A stretch of 64,000 bases of DNA, from positions 124,001 through 188,000 of the forward strand of contig NZ_RJRZ01000002.1 in assembly GCF_003993775.1 (NCBI RefSeq), in the 5' to 3' direction. The position numbers were made by a program, and so were the translations under genes. This DNA is from Frigidibacter oleivorans (GTDB taxonomy: Bacteria; Pseudomonadota; Alphaproteobacteria; Rhodobacterales; Rhodobacteraceae). Below the pieces are notes generated by a model. It saw only the letters and a program-made list of their open reading frames with translations, had not been told where the DNA came from and made no database searches. Below, one piece after another: positions 7,901 through 15,851 of the stretch; the stretch's first letter is position 1; every line of letters starts with the position of its first letter.

Positions 7901-10900
7901 ATGATCAGGCACACGCTTCTGTCGCTCGCGCTTTGTCTGCTGCCGGCCGGGCTGCTGCCGCTGGCGGCCGCCGCGCAGGAGGCGGCCCCCGCCGACAGCG
8001 CCCAGACCGAAGAGGATCGCGGCTGGATCACGGGCCTGATCGAGGACAACCTGTCCGGCGCCGGGCGTTCGGTGCGGCTGGTCGGGTTCCAGGGCGCGCT
8101 GTCGTCCCGCGCCACCTTCGAGGAACTGTCCATCGCCGATGACGAGGGCGTCTGGCTCACGCTGCGCGACGGCGCGATGCAGTGGAACCGCGCGGCGCTG
8201 CTGGCGGGGCGCATCCAGATCGCCGAACTGACGGCGGCCGAGATCGACCTGCCGCGCACACCCGCCGCGCAGGAGGACGCCCTGCCCGAAGCCGAGGCCA
8301 GCGGCTTTGCCCTGCCCGACCTGCCGGTCGCGGTCGAGATCGGCACGATCCGGGCCGATCGCGTCAGCATCGGCGCGCCGGTCTTCGGCACGGCGGTCAC
8401 CTTCTCGCTGAGCGGCAGCGCCCGGCTGGCCGGCGGCGAGGGCGAGACGGACCTGTCGGTGACCCGGCTCGACGGGGCGGCGGGGGAGCTGACCTTCGCC
8501 GGGTCCTACGACAATGACAGCCGGACCGCGCAGCTGGACCTGATGCTGTCCGAAGGGGCGAACGGCATCGCGGCCGGGTTGCTGGGCGTGCCGGGCAACC
8601 CGTCGCTGACGCTGGCGGTCACCGGCGCGGGGCCGCTGGACGATTTCGATGCCGAGATCGCGCTGACGACCGATGGCCAGCCGCGGCTGCAAGGCACGGT
8701 CGAACTGCTGGCGACGGTGCCCGAGGGCGCGGCAGAGGGCGCCCCGCCCGTCCGCAGCTTCCGCACCGCGCTGGCGGGGGATGTGGCGCCGCTGTTCCTG
8801 CCGGAATATCAGGAATTCTTCGGCGACCGCATCAGCCTCGACCTTGCCGGGACGCGGACGGCGGCGGGCGAGCTGTCGCTGTCGGACCTGACGCTGCAGT
8901 CGCGCGCGCTGACGCTGACCGGCCAGCTGCGGACGGATGCCGGGGGCCTGCCGGTGCTGGTGGACCTGCGCGGCCAGCTGGGCCTGCCCGGCGGCGAGCC
9001 GGTGCTGCTGCCCGTGGCAGGCGCGGAGACGCGGGTCGGGTCCGCCGACCTGACGGTCAGCTTCGACGCGGCGACCGGGCCGGACTGGCGGGTCGCGGGT
9101 CAGGTCCTGGGCCTCGACCGCCCGGACCTCGACATCGCGGACCTGCGGCTGGACGGGACCGGCCAGCTGCAGCGGGCTGAAACGGCGGCGCTGACCGGGC
9201 AGCTGATGCTGACGGCCGAGGGGCTGGCCCCCGCCGATCCGGCGCTGGCGCAGGCGCTCGGCCCGCAGGTGACCGGCAGTGCCGGGATCGACTGGCAACA
9301 GGGCGGATCGGTGACGATCCGCGATCTGGACCTGTCAGGTGCGGATTACGGGCTGACGGGCGATGCGGTGATCTCCGGCCTCGACAGCGCCTTTACCGTA
9401 GACGGGCAGGCGGTGGCGCGGCTGTCGGACCTGTCGCGGCTGTCGGGTCTGGCCGGACGGCCGCTGTCCGGCGCCGCCGAGGCGCGGGTGGATGGGGAAT
9501 ACGGCATCCTGTCCGGCATCTTCGACGCGGAACTGGCGGTGGAGGGCACCGACCTGTCGGCCGGCATCGCGGAACTCGATCGCCTGCTGGCGGGCCGGTC
9601 GCAGGTGGCGCTGTCCGCCCGCCGCGACGAGACAGGCACCACCCTGCGCAGCCTGACGCTGGACGCGCAGACCCTGACCGCCGCGGCGCAGGGCACCCTG
9701 CGGACCGAGGCGTCGGACCTGACGGCGACGCTGGATTTCGCCGACCTGTCGGTGCTGGGGCCGCAATATGGCGGACGACTGTCGGTCGAGGCGGCGCTGC
9801 AAGAGGCCGGGACGCTGCGCCGGTTCAACGTCACCGGCACGGGCGAGGCGCTGGAAGTCGGCATCCCGGAACTCGACGGGCTGCTGTCGGGCAGCACGCA
9901 ACTGACGCTGACCGGCAGCGAACAGGAGGGCGCGGTGGTGCTGGACGTGGCCCGGCTGGGCAACGCGGCGCTGACGCTCGACGCCAGCGGGCGCTATCAG
10001 GCGGGCAACAGCGACCTGACCGCACGGCTGGACTTTCCCGATATGGGCGCGCTCGGCCGGGGCTATGGCGGCAGCCTGACCGCCGAGGCGCGGCTGACCG
10101 AAGAGGGCGCGCTGCGCCGGCTGGACCTGACCGGCACCGGGCAGGACCTGTCGCTGGCGCAGGCAGAGCTTGACCGCATCCTCGCCGGCCGCACCGACCT
10201 GGCCCTTGCCGCGACGATGGAGGGCGAGGCGATCCGCATCGAGCGGCTGAACCTGACGAACCCGCAGCTGACGGCCACGGCCAGCGGCGGGCAAGCGGCG
10301 GATGGCGCCCGGGCGATCACCCTGGACGCGCGGCTGGCGAACCTCGCGCTGCTGGTGCCGGGCTTTCCGGGGCCGCTGACCGTGGAGGGCACGGCCGAGG
10401 AGCTGGCCGATGGCGGCTATCGGCTGGATCTGGCCGGGCGCGGGCCGGGCGGCACCGATGCGACGGTGCGCGGCACGGTTGCGGCGGGCTTCGGCACGGC
10501 GGATCTTGCCATTGCCGGGTCGGCGCAGCTGGGGCTGGTCAATCCGTTCATCGCCCCGCAGGCCGCCGAGGGGCCGCTGCAATTCGACCTGCGGCTGAAC
10601 GGCGCGCCGGGCCTGTCGGCGCTGTCCGGGCAGGTCCGGACCTCGGGCGCGCGCGTCACCGCCCCCACCGCCGGCATCGCGCTGGAGGAGATCGCGGCGA
10701 CCATCGGCCTGTCGGGCGGACGCGCGCAGATCGATCTGCAGGGACGCTTCAGCGAGGGCGGCCGGCTCGCGCTGTCGGGGCCGGTGACGCTGTCGGGCGG
10801 CTATGACGGCGCGCTGGACCTGACCCTGACGCGGGCGCATCTGCGCGATCCCGAACTGTACGACACCCGCGTCAGCGGCGACCTGTCCATCGACGGGCCG

Positions 10901-11794
10901 CTGACCGGCGGGGCCACGATCTCGGGCAGCCTGACGCTGGACGAGACGGAAATCCGCGTGCCCTCGACGGGGCTCGGCGGGGCCAGCACCCTGACCGACC
11001 TGAACCATGTGGGCGAGCCGGCGGATGTGCGGCGCACCCGCGTCCGCGCGGGGCTGCTGGATCAGGATGGCGGTTCGGGCGGCGGCGGTGGCGGCCGGCC
11101 CTACGGCCTGGACGTGCGCATCCTTGCCCCCAACCAGATCTTCGTGCGGGGCCGCGGGCTCGACGCGGAACTGGGCGGGCAGCTTCTGGTGCGCGGCGAC
11201 ACCAACAACGTGCAGCCGCAGGGCCAGTTCGAGCTGGTGCGCGGGCGGCTCGACATTCTCGGCCAGCGGTTCACGCTGGACGAGGGGCTGTTCCAGCTGC
11301 AGGGCAACCTCGACCCCTATATCCGCTTCTCGGCCTCGACCGAGACGGAGGACGACACCGCCACCATCGTGATCGAGGGCTTCGCCTCGGAACCCGAGAT
11401 CCGCTTCGTTTCGGGCGCGGGCCTGCCAGAGGAAGAGGTGCTGTCGCGGCTGCTGTTCGGGCGCGGGCTGGACAGCCTGACGGCCTTCCAGGCCGCGCAG
11501 CTGGCGGCGGCGGTCGCGACGCTGGCGGGGCAGGGCGGCGAAGGCATCATCGGGCGGCTGCGGCAGGATTTCGGCCTGGACGACTTCGACGTCACCACGG
11601 ATGACGAGGGCAACGCCGCGCTGCGGGCCGGCAAATACCTGACGGACCGCGTCTATACCGACATCACCATCGGCGGTGCCGGCGAAAGCTCGATCAACCT
11701 CAACCTCGACGTGACGCGGAACGTCACGGTCCGGGGTCAGGTCGGCAGCGAGGGCGGCGGCGGGTTGGGCATCTTCTACCAGCGCGACTACTGA
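7901..11794 (+). CDS. tamB: TamB, translocation/assembly module (DUF490)
   Basis: TamB is an inner-membrane-anchored, periplasm-spanning beta-rich protein that pairs with TamA and is related to AsmA/VPS13-type lipid-transfer bridges. This 1297-residue copy has an N-terminal hydrophobic anchor (SLALCLLPAGLLPLAAA, residues 5-21), a long repetitive beta-rich body, and the conserved C-terminal DUF490 domain (from about 1000; RGRGLDAELGGQLLVRGD, FVSGAGLPEEEVLSRLLFGR) ending GIFYQRDY. Three 99-residue repeats lie between residues 545 and 841, an internal expansion of the groove. A Gly-rich insert (SGGGGGG, about residue 1060) precedes the C-domain. Directly follows tamA, certainly the same functional unit. 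Confidence 0.94.
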   Translation: MIRHTLLSLALCLLPAGLLPLAAAAQEAAPADSAQTEEDRGWITGLIEDNLSGAGRSVRLVGFQGALSSRATFEELSIADDEGVWLTLRDGAMQWNRAALLAGRIQIAELTAAEIDLPRTPAAQEDALPEAEASGFALPDLPVAVEIGTIRADRVSIGAPVFGTAVTFSLSGSARLAGGEGETDLSVTRLDGAAGELTFAGSYDNDSRTAQLDLMLSEGANGIAAGLLGVPGNPSLTLAVTGAGPLDDFDAEIALTTDGQPRLQGTVELLATVPEGAAEGAPPVRSFRTALAGDVAPLFLPEYQEFFGDRISLDLAGTRTAAGELSLSDLTLQSRALTLTGQLRTDAGGLPVLVDLRGQLGLPGGEPVLLPVAGAETRVGSADLTVSFDAATGPDWRVAGQVLGLDRPDLDIADLRLDGTGQLQRAETAALTGQLMLTAEGLAPADPALAQALGPQVTGSAGIDWQQGGSVTIRDLDLSGADYGLTGDAVISGLDSAFTVDGQAVARLSDLSRLSGLAGRPLSGAAEARVDGEYGILSGIFDAELAVEGTDLSAGIAELDRLLAGRSQVALSARRDETGTTLRSLTLDAQTLTAAAQGTLRTEASDLTATLDFADLSVLGPQYGGRLSVEAALQEAGTLRRFNVTGTGEALEVGIPELDGLLSGSTQLTLTGSEQEGAVVLDVARLGNAALTLDASGRYQAGNSDLTARLDFPDMGALGRGYGGSLTAEARLTEEGALRRLDLTGTGQDLSLAQAELDRILAGRTDLALAATMEGEAIRIERLNLTNPQLTATASGGQAADGARAITLDARLANLALLVPGFPGPLTVEGTAEELADGGYRLDLAGRGPGGTDATVRGTVAAGFGTADLAIAGSAQLGLVNPFIAPQAAEGPLQFDLRLNGAPGLSALSGQVRTSGARVTAPTAGIALEEIAATIGLSGGRAQIDLQGRFSEGGRLALSGPVTLSGGYDGALDLTLTRAHLRDPELYDTRVSGDLSIDGPLTGGATISGSLTLDETEIRVPSTGLGGASTLTDLNHVGEPADVRRTRVRAGLLDQDGGSGGGGGGRPYGLDVRILAPNQIFVRGRGLDAELGGQLLVRGDTNNVQPQGQFELVRGRLDILGQRFTLDEGLFQLQGNLDPYIRFSASTETEDDTATIVIEGFASEPEIRFVSGAGLPEEEVLSRLLFGRGLDSLTAFQAAQLAAAVATLAGQGGEGIIGRLRQDFGLDDFDVTTDDEGNAALRAGKYLTDRVYTDITIGGAGESSINLNLDVTRNVTVRGQVGSEGGGGLGIFYQRDY
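9533..10423 (+). repeat. Three tandem 99-codon repeats inside tamB
   Basis: The anchor motifs ELDRLLAGR, ELDGLLSGS and ELDRILAGR begin at codons 558, 657 and 756, exactly 297 bases apart each time. Units 1 and 2 also share DLTATLDFADLSVLGPQYGG / DLTARLDFPDMGALGRGYGG and the ending AGTLRRF / EGALRRL. Unit 3 keeps the first third and then diverges. Confidence 0.85.
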
Positions 11795-11854
11795 GGCGGA
11801 CCGTCGCGCCAAATCCGTTCGTCGAATCGCGCGCGAACATCCTGCGCCGCGATT

Positions 11855-11867
11855 TGTTCCAGGAACA
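11855..11867. repeat. 13-bp odd palindrome upstream of PRC-barrel gene
   Basis: TGTTCC-A-GGAACA is perfectly symmetric and lies about 105 bases before the PRC-barrel gene, in an AT-richer stretch. Possible operator; no known regulator assigned. Confidence 0.4.
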
Positions 11868-11892
11868 GATCACAAGAATCTGATTTGTGTCA

Positions 11893-11918
11893 GGAACTTG
11901 CCCAAGGGGTGACGGGTT
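11893..11918 (+). promoter_or_regulatory. Possible EcfG-type promoter for PRC-barrel gene
   Basis: GGAAC (11893-11897), a 17-base spacer and GGTT (11915-11918). The -35 is perfect for alphaproteobacterial EcfG; the spacer is one longer and the -10 one base off compared with the better sites near dps. The EcfG locus lies only 3-4 kb away. Confidence 0.45.
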
Positions 11919-11971
11919 GTTGCGGCATAGCGGGTCGCATGGCGGCCCACCCTTCATGAGAGGACTGCGAC

Positions 11972-13087
11972 ATGAACAAGCTTCTTGCATCGACCGCTAT
12001 CGTTGCGATGACGGCTCTGCCGCTTGCCGCACAGACCGCGACCGAAACGACCGAGACGACCGCGCCGGAATCCACCGGCTCGATGGCGACCGACGCACCC
12101 GCTGCTTCGTCGACCGACACGATGACCGCGCCGGATGCGGCGATGGACACCCAGGACACGGCCGATGCGGCCGCGACCATGGGCACCGACACCATGGGCG
12201 GCAGCGATTTTTCCTACATGCCGACCGGCGACGAGGTGATGGCGTCCGACTTCCTCGGCAAGCGCCTGTACACCGCCGAGGGCGACGTGGACACCGCTGC
12301 GATCAACGAGGCGGATGCCAACTGGGATGACATCGGTGAAGTCAGCGACATCATCATGAACCCCGAAGGCCAGGCGCAGGCCGTGCTGGTCGATATCGGC
12401 GGCTTCCTCGGCATCGGCGAGAAGACCGTCGCAGTCAGCATGGACCAGCTGTCGATCGTTCCCGACGGCGACAACGCCGGCGACTTCTTCGTGGCCTTCA
12501 GCTCGAGCCGCGAGGCGCTGGAAAACGCCCCCGAGTTCGACATGGGTCCGATGGACGCGCAGCAGAACGCCGATGCGGGCATGGCTGCCGACACCGGCAT
12601 GGGCGCTGGCGCCGGCATGAGCGGGACCGACACCGCCGCGATGGACACGACGGCGCCGGCGGCTGACGGCACCACCGATCAGGACATGGCCGCGACCACG
12701 ACCACGGCCGCCGACCCGGCGATGACGGACAGCACCGCGACCGCCCCGGCTGCCACCGACATGGCCGCGACCGACGCGACGGGCGAGGCCGGCATGGAAG
12801 AGGCCGTCGACCCCAACACGCTGACCGCCGAGATGCTGCAGGGCGCCCCGGTCTATGACGCGAATGACGAGCGCATCGGCGACGTGTCGCAACTGGTGGT
12901 GGCCGATGACGGCACCATCACCCATACCGTGATCGATATCGGCGGCTTCCTCGGCATCGGCGCCAAGCCCGTCGCGCTCGACTTCGAGCAGATGGAAGTG
13001 ATGACGGAAGATGGCGGCGAAACGCTGCGCGTCCACGTCACCGCCACGGAAGAAGAGCTGGAGCAGATGCCCGAATATCAGGGCTGA
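11972..13087 (+). CDS. Exported protein with two PRC-barrel domains
   Basis: A 371-residue secreted or periplasmic protein. A signal peptide (MNKLLASTAIVAMTALPLAA) is followed by a Thr/Ala/Met/Asp-rich low-complexity linker. The first PRC-barrel domain (about residues 85-190; FLGKRLYT, WDDIGEVSDIIM, VLVDIGGFLGIGEKTVAV) precedes a second acidic Met/Ala/Thr linker. A second PRC-barrel follows (about 285-368; LQGAPVYDANDERIGDVSQL, TVIDIGGFLGIGAKPVAL). The nearly identical VDIGGFLGIG core shows internal duplication. PRC-barrel proteins bind RNA, proteins or membranes; exported ones in this order are stress-associated but uncharacterised. It stands alone, with a strong terminator after it and a possible EcfG promoter before it. 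Confidence 0.85.
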   Translation: MNKLLASTAIVAMTALPLAAQTATETTETTAPESTGSMATDAPAASSTDTMTAPDAAMDTQDTADAAATMGTDTMGGSDFSYMPTGDEVMASDFLGKRLYTAEGDVDTAAINEADANWDDIGEVSDIIMNPEGQAQAVLVDIGGFLGIGEKTVAVSMDQLSIVPDGDNAGDFFVAFSSSREALENAPEFDMGPMDAQQNADAGMAADTGMGAGAGMSGTDTAAMDTTAPAADGTTDQDMAATTTTAADPAMTDSTATAPAATDMAATDATGEAGMEEAVDPNTLTAEMLQGAPVYDANDERIGDVSQLVVADDGTITHTVIDIGGFLGIGAKPVALDFEQMEVMTEDGGETLRVHVTATEEELEQMPEYQG

Positions 13088-13107
13088 TCTGCAATCCCCT
13101 GACGACG

Positions 13108-13134
13108 AAGGCCCGGGCTTTGCCCGGGCCTTTT
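13108..13134 (+). terminator. Rho-independent terminator after PRC-barrel gene
   Basis: AAGGCCCGGGC and GCCCGGGCCTT form a perfect 11-bp stem with loop TTT, followed by TT. It probably also ends the opposite, leftward kinase operon. Confidence 0.85.
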
Positions 13135-13264
13135 GCTTTGGCGGGCGGGCGAGGACCGGGTAGCGACGATTGCGTGGTTCGTCCGGGGCCGCGACAGCAG
13201 GGGCAGGTGCCCGGGCGCGTGTTACGCCGGACCGCCGGAACCGCTATTTTTCCGGGACCGCCTG

Positions 13265-15031
13265 TCAGGCGTGACCGCTGCGCAGGCCGAACTGGCCGGG
13301 GGTCGCGGGATCGAACTGTGCCACCTCGAACCGCAGCGACAGGCGATAGCACTCGTCGCTGCCGTCAAGCTCGACGGCCGAGCCCAGCTGGCCGGCGAAG
13401 GCGTCGATCAGCTGCGTCCCCAGGCCGGAATGCGGCGCCGCCTCGGCCGGGGCGCCGGGGCCGCGCGAATTGGTGACGCTGAGGATCGCGTGGCGGTCGC
13501 CATCCGCCTTCAGGGCGATCCGGATCCGGCTGGCCGTTTCGCCCGCCGGAGGGACCGCATACTTGATCGCATTGGTCAGCGCCTCGGTCGCCAGCAGCGA
13601 CACCGGCACCGCCTGGTCGGGGTAAAGGATGACAGGGTCGAATTCCGTCTCGATCCGCAGGTTGCTGCCCGGGGTCACGGTCATCAGCGTCATCTGCGAC
13701 ACGATATCCCCCAGCAACTTGTCCGCCTGCACCGCCGACAGCGTTTCGGCCTGATAGAGGTTGCGGTGGATGGTGGCGAGGCTCGCCACCCGGTCCTGCA
13801 CCGATTTCAGCACCGCACGTGCGACGGGTTCCTTCACCTGACGGATCTGCATGTTCATGATCGAGGCGATCAGCTGCAGGTTGTTCTTCACCCGGTGATG
13901 GACTTCCTTCAGCAGGACGGTCTTTTCCTGCAGGCTCGCCTCCAGCTCGGCCTCGTCGCGGATCAGGATGCGGGCGAGGTTGTGGAAGGTCTGGCTGACA
14001 TCTGCGATTTCCGCCGGCGCGGAGGCCAGCACCTCGGGCGCGGTGTTCCGCCGGCCGAGCGCAAAGCGCCGCATCTGGCCCCGCAGTTCCCGGACATGGC
14101 GGATCACCAGCCGGTCGATGGCGGCATAGGCAACCACAAGGCTGGTCAGCCACATCGTCAGCGGGAACAGCAGGGTCGTGGGCGCAATCAGGTCGCGGCC
14201 CAGTTGCACCGCCTCGGCGGGCCAGCTGCCCAGCACGTTCACCAGCCCCGGCACCGCAGGAAAGACGACGAAGACCCGGTTCTTGCCCTCATGATCCCGC
14301 CCGCGAAAGACCTGTGTCCCCGCCTCGGCCAGCACGGTCAGGTCGAGCCCCTGCGGCAGCACCACATCCGTGTCGCCCAGGCTGTGATCGTTCGAGAAAA
14401 CGGCGGTGCCGTCGCTGGTAAACATTACCAGCGCCAGCGACCGATCGCGCTGTCCCCCGCCGCTGCGCAGCGCCTGCAGCGTGGCATGGGGAACCGAGAT
14501 GGTGAGCAGCCCCAGAAGCACCCCGTCGCGCGTGACCGGCTGCGAAACGATCAGCACCGGCTGGCCGGTGACACGGCCGCGTTCGTTCGCGGTGACCTGC
14601 GCCCCCGGATTTGCCATGAAACTGCGGTAGGTCGGGGTATCCGACATGTCCCGCGGGATCTCGGACGAGGAACAGCGCATCATGCCGTCGGTCTCGATCA
14701 ACCCGGCGAAGGAGAAAATCGGCGAGCGATTCACGAAATCGGTCAGAACCTGGCTGCAGGCGTCGGCATCGCCGATCCGGTCCAGCACCGACGGGATCAG
14801 CGCGGCCGAGGCGCCGAGAGCGTTTTCGAGGATCGCGCGCTCCGACGCGACGGCATCGGAAGTGCGCTGGATCAGCGCCTGTTCCGCCGCCTTGTCGGCA
14901 TCGCGCGCCATCTGCCAGGTCTGCGCAAGCGCGATCATCCCCAGCGGCAGCAGCGCGACGGACAACAGGAAGGCGAGACGAAACCCGAGCCGCTCGGTGA
15001 ACCGCAGCCTGCCCCTGAGCCCGGTCTTCAT
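13265..15031 (-). CDS. HisKA_2-type sensor kinase of the general stress response
   Basis: A 588-residue membrane histidine kinase. TM1 is at about 15-40, an extracytoplasmic sensor region (about 40-280, with conserved-looking Cys in DADACSQVL and MMRCSSS) follows, and TM2 is near 285-308. Then come a HAMP-like linker, the HisKA_2 dimerisation box LLKEVHHRVKNNLQLIASI (phospho-acceptor His378 or 379) and a HATPase domain (TEALTNAIKYA, SGLGTQLIDAF). HisKA_2/HWE kinases are the usual phosphodonors for PhyR. It begins five bases after the ecfG stop codon in the same operon, so PhyR is the expected target. The ATG giving MKTGLRGRLRF fits the ribosome spacing; the longer frame overlaps ecfG out of frame. 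Confidence 0.9.
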   Translation of the reverse strand: MKTGLRGRLRFTERLGFRLAFLLSVALLPLGMIALAQTWQMARDADKAAEQALIQRTSDAVASERAILENALGASAALIPSVLDRIGDADACSQVLTDFVNRSPIFSFAGLIETDGMMRCSSSEIPRDMSDTPTYRSFMANPGAQVTANERGRVTGQPVLIVSQPVTRDGVLLGLLTISVPHATLQALRSGGGQRDRSLALVMFTSDGTAVFSNDHSLGDTDVVLPQGLDLTVLAEAGTQVFRGRDHEGKNRVFVVFPAVPGLVNVLGSWPAEAVQLGRDLIAPTTLLFPLTMWLTSLVVAYAAIDRLVIRHVRELRGQMRRFALGRRNTAPEVLASAPAEIADVSQTFHNLARILIRDEAELEASLQEKTVLLKEVHHRVKNNLQLIASIMNMQIRQVKEPVARAVLKSVQDRVASLATIHRNLYQAETLSAVQADKLLGDIVSQMTLMTVTPGSNLRIETEFDPVILYPDQAVPVSLLATEALTNAIKYAVPPAGETASRIRIALKADGDRHAILSVTNSRGPGAPAEAAPHSGLGTQLIDAFAGQLGSAVELDGSDECYRLSLRFEVAQFDPATPGQFGLRSGHA

Positions 15032-15036
15032 GACGC

Positions 15037-15597
15037 TCAGGAGCCGGAGCCGGAAGCCGCCATCACTGCCATCGTCGCGGGATCGGTCATCGTCAGCTCC
15101 TCGCCTTCGGCCAGCTGCAGCAGTTCGGCCAGACGGCGGCGCCCGCGGTTCGCACGGCTCTTGATCGTGCCGACCGCGACACCGCACATGGCCGCCGCCT
15201 CTTCATAGGCAAAGCCCGAGGCACCGACAAGGATCAGCGCCTCGCGCTGTTCGTCGGGCAGCTGTTCAAAGGCGTTGCGGAAATCGGCGAGCGCGAGGCG
15301 ACCGTCGTGATCCGGCTTCGTCGCCAGCCGCGCGGCATGGATGCCGTCGACATCGGCCACCTCGCGCCGGGTCTTGCGCCGGGCGGAATAGAAGGTGTTG
15401 CGCAGGATGGTGAACAGCCACGCGCGCAGGTTCGTGCCGCGCTGGAAGCGGTCGATATTGCTCCATGCCTTCAGGATCGTGTCCTGCACCAGATCGTCGG
15501 CCGCGGCCGAGTTGCGGGTCAGGCTCAATGCAAAGGCGCGCAGCGCGCCCAGATGGGTCACCAGCTCTTCGCGCGGGTCGGCGCTGCCCGCGCTCAT
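15037..15597 (-). CDS. ecfG: EcfG-type ECF sigma factor
   Basis: EcfG directs RNA polymerase to general stress promoters in Alphaproteobacteria and is held inactive by NepR. The 186-residue protein has sigma region 2 (LRAFALSLTRNSAAADDLVQ, DTILKAWSNIDRF, LRAWLFTILRN) and region 4 (FEQLPDEQREALILVGASGF, YEEAAAMCGVAVGTIKSRAN). Its ATG overlaps the nepR stop (ATGA), implying coupled synthesis of sigma and anti-sigma. The operon order is nepR-ecfG-kinase with phyR divergent, the classic arrangement. The intergenic region has GGAAC promoters on both strands, so autoregulation is likely. Confidence 0.94.
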   Translation of the reverse strand: MSAGSADPREELVTHLGALRAFALSLTRNSAAADDLVQDTILKAWSNIDRFQRGTNLRAWLFTILRNTFYSARRKTRREVADVDGIHAARLATKPDHDGRLALADFRNAFEQLPDEQREALILVGASGFAYEEAAAMCGVAVGTIKSRANRGRRRLAELLQLAEGEELTMTDPATMAVMAASGSGS

Positions 15598-15749
15598 TTG
15601 GACGGATCCTGTTCCTTGAGCTTCTGCAGAAGCTGCATGAACTTGTCCGGAACCTCCTCATCCACCATCTGCTGGTAGACGCGTCGAAGGTTTTCATCAA
15701 TCTGCCGTTCGACGGTCGGATTCTTCGGGGTGGTTCCGTTCGACTTCAT
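15594..15749 (-). CDS. nepR: NepR anti-sigma factor
   Basis: A 51-residue protein, MKSNGTTPKNPTVERQI through QLLQKLKEQDPSK, found by reading the minus strand between ecfG and phyR. It carries the two NepR helices: IDENLRRVYQQMVDEEVPDK followed by FMQLLQKL, the family signature. NepR sequesters EcfG until phosphorylated PhyR, a sigma mimic, pulls it away. The stop codon TGA overlaps the ecfG ATG by four bases. It is easily missed because it is so short. Identification rests on signature, length and position together. Confidence 0.93.
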   Translation of the reverse strand: MKSNGTTPKNPTVERQIDENLRRVYQQMVDEEVPDKFMQLLQKLKEQDPSK

Positions 15750-15787
15750 ATCTGCAGTACCGGCCTGACATTATTTGAACGCGCGCT

Positions 15788-15812
15788 GGAACCGAACCGC
15801 CGGTCTGGCGTT
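15788..15812 (+). promoter_or_regulatory. EcfG-type promoter of phyR
   Basis: GGAAC (15788-15792), 16-base spacer, CGTTTG (from 15809): a textbook alphaproteobacterial EcfG promoter, about 40 bases before the phyR ATG. A GGAG ribosome site sits at 15842. Confidence 0.8.
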
Positions 15813-15819
15813 TGGTTCC
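15795..15819 (-). promoter_or_regulatory. EcfG-type promoter of nepR-ecfG operon
   Basis: On the minus strand, GGAAC (15819-15815), 16-base spacer, GGTT (15798-15795). It is interleaved with the phyR promoter on the other strand, so polymerase can occupy only one at a time. Confidence 0.7.
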
Positions 15820-15851
15820 CCGGGACAAGGAATATTTCGTTCGGAGATGAC

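Noticed and set aside
5830-8400. 856-codon minus-strand frame over tamA
   Set aside because: Shadow of tamA and the start of tamB; no recognisable domain.
9335-11812. 825-codon minus-strand frame over tamB
   Set aside because: Antisense of the repeat-rich tamB, without family features.
13265-15187. Longer kinase start inside ecfG
   Set aside because: The extension is the out-of-frame reading of the ecfG 3' end; the ATG at 15031 gives a normal membrane-kinase N-terminus.
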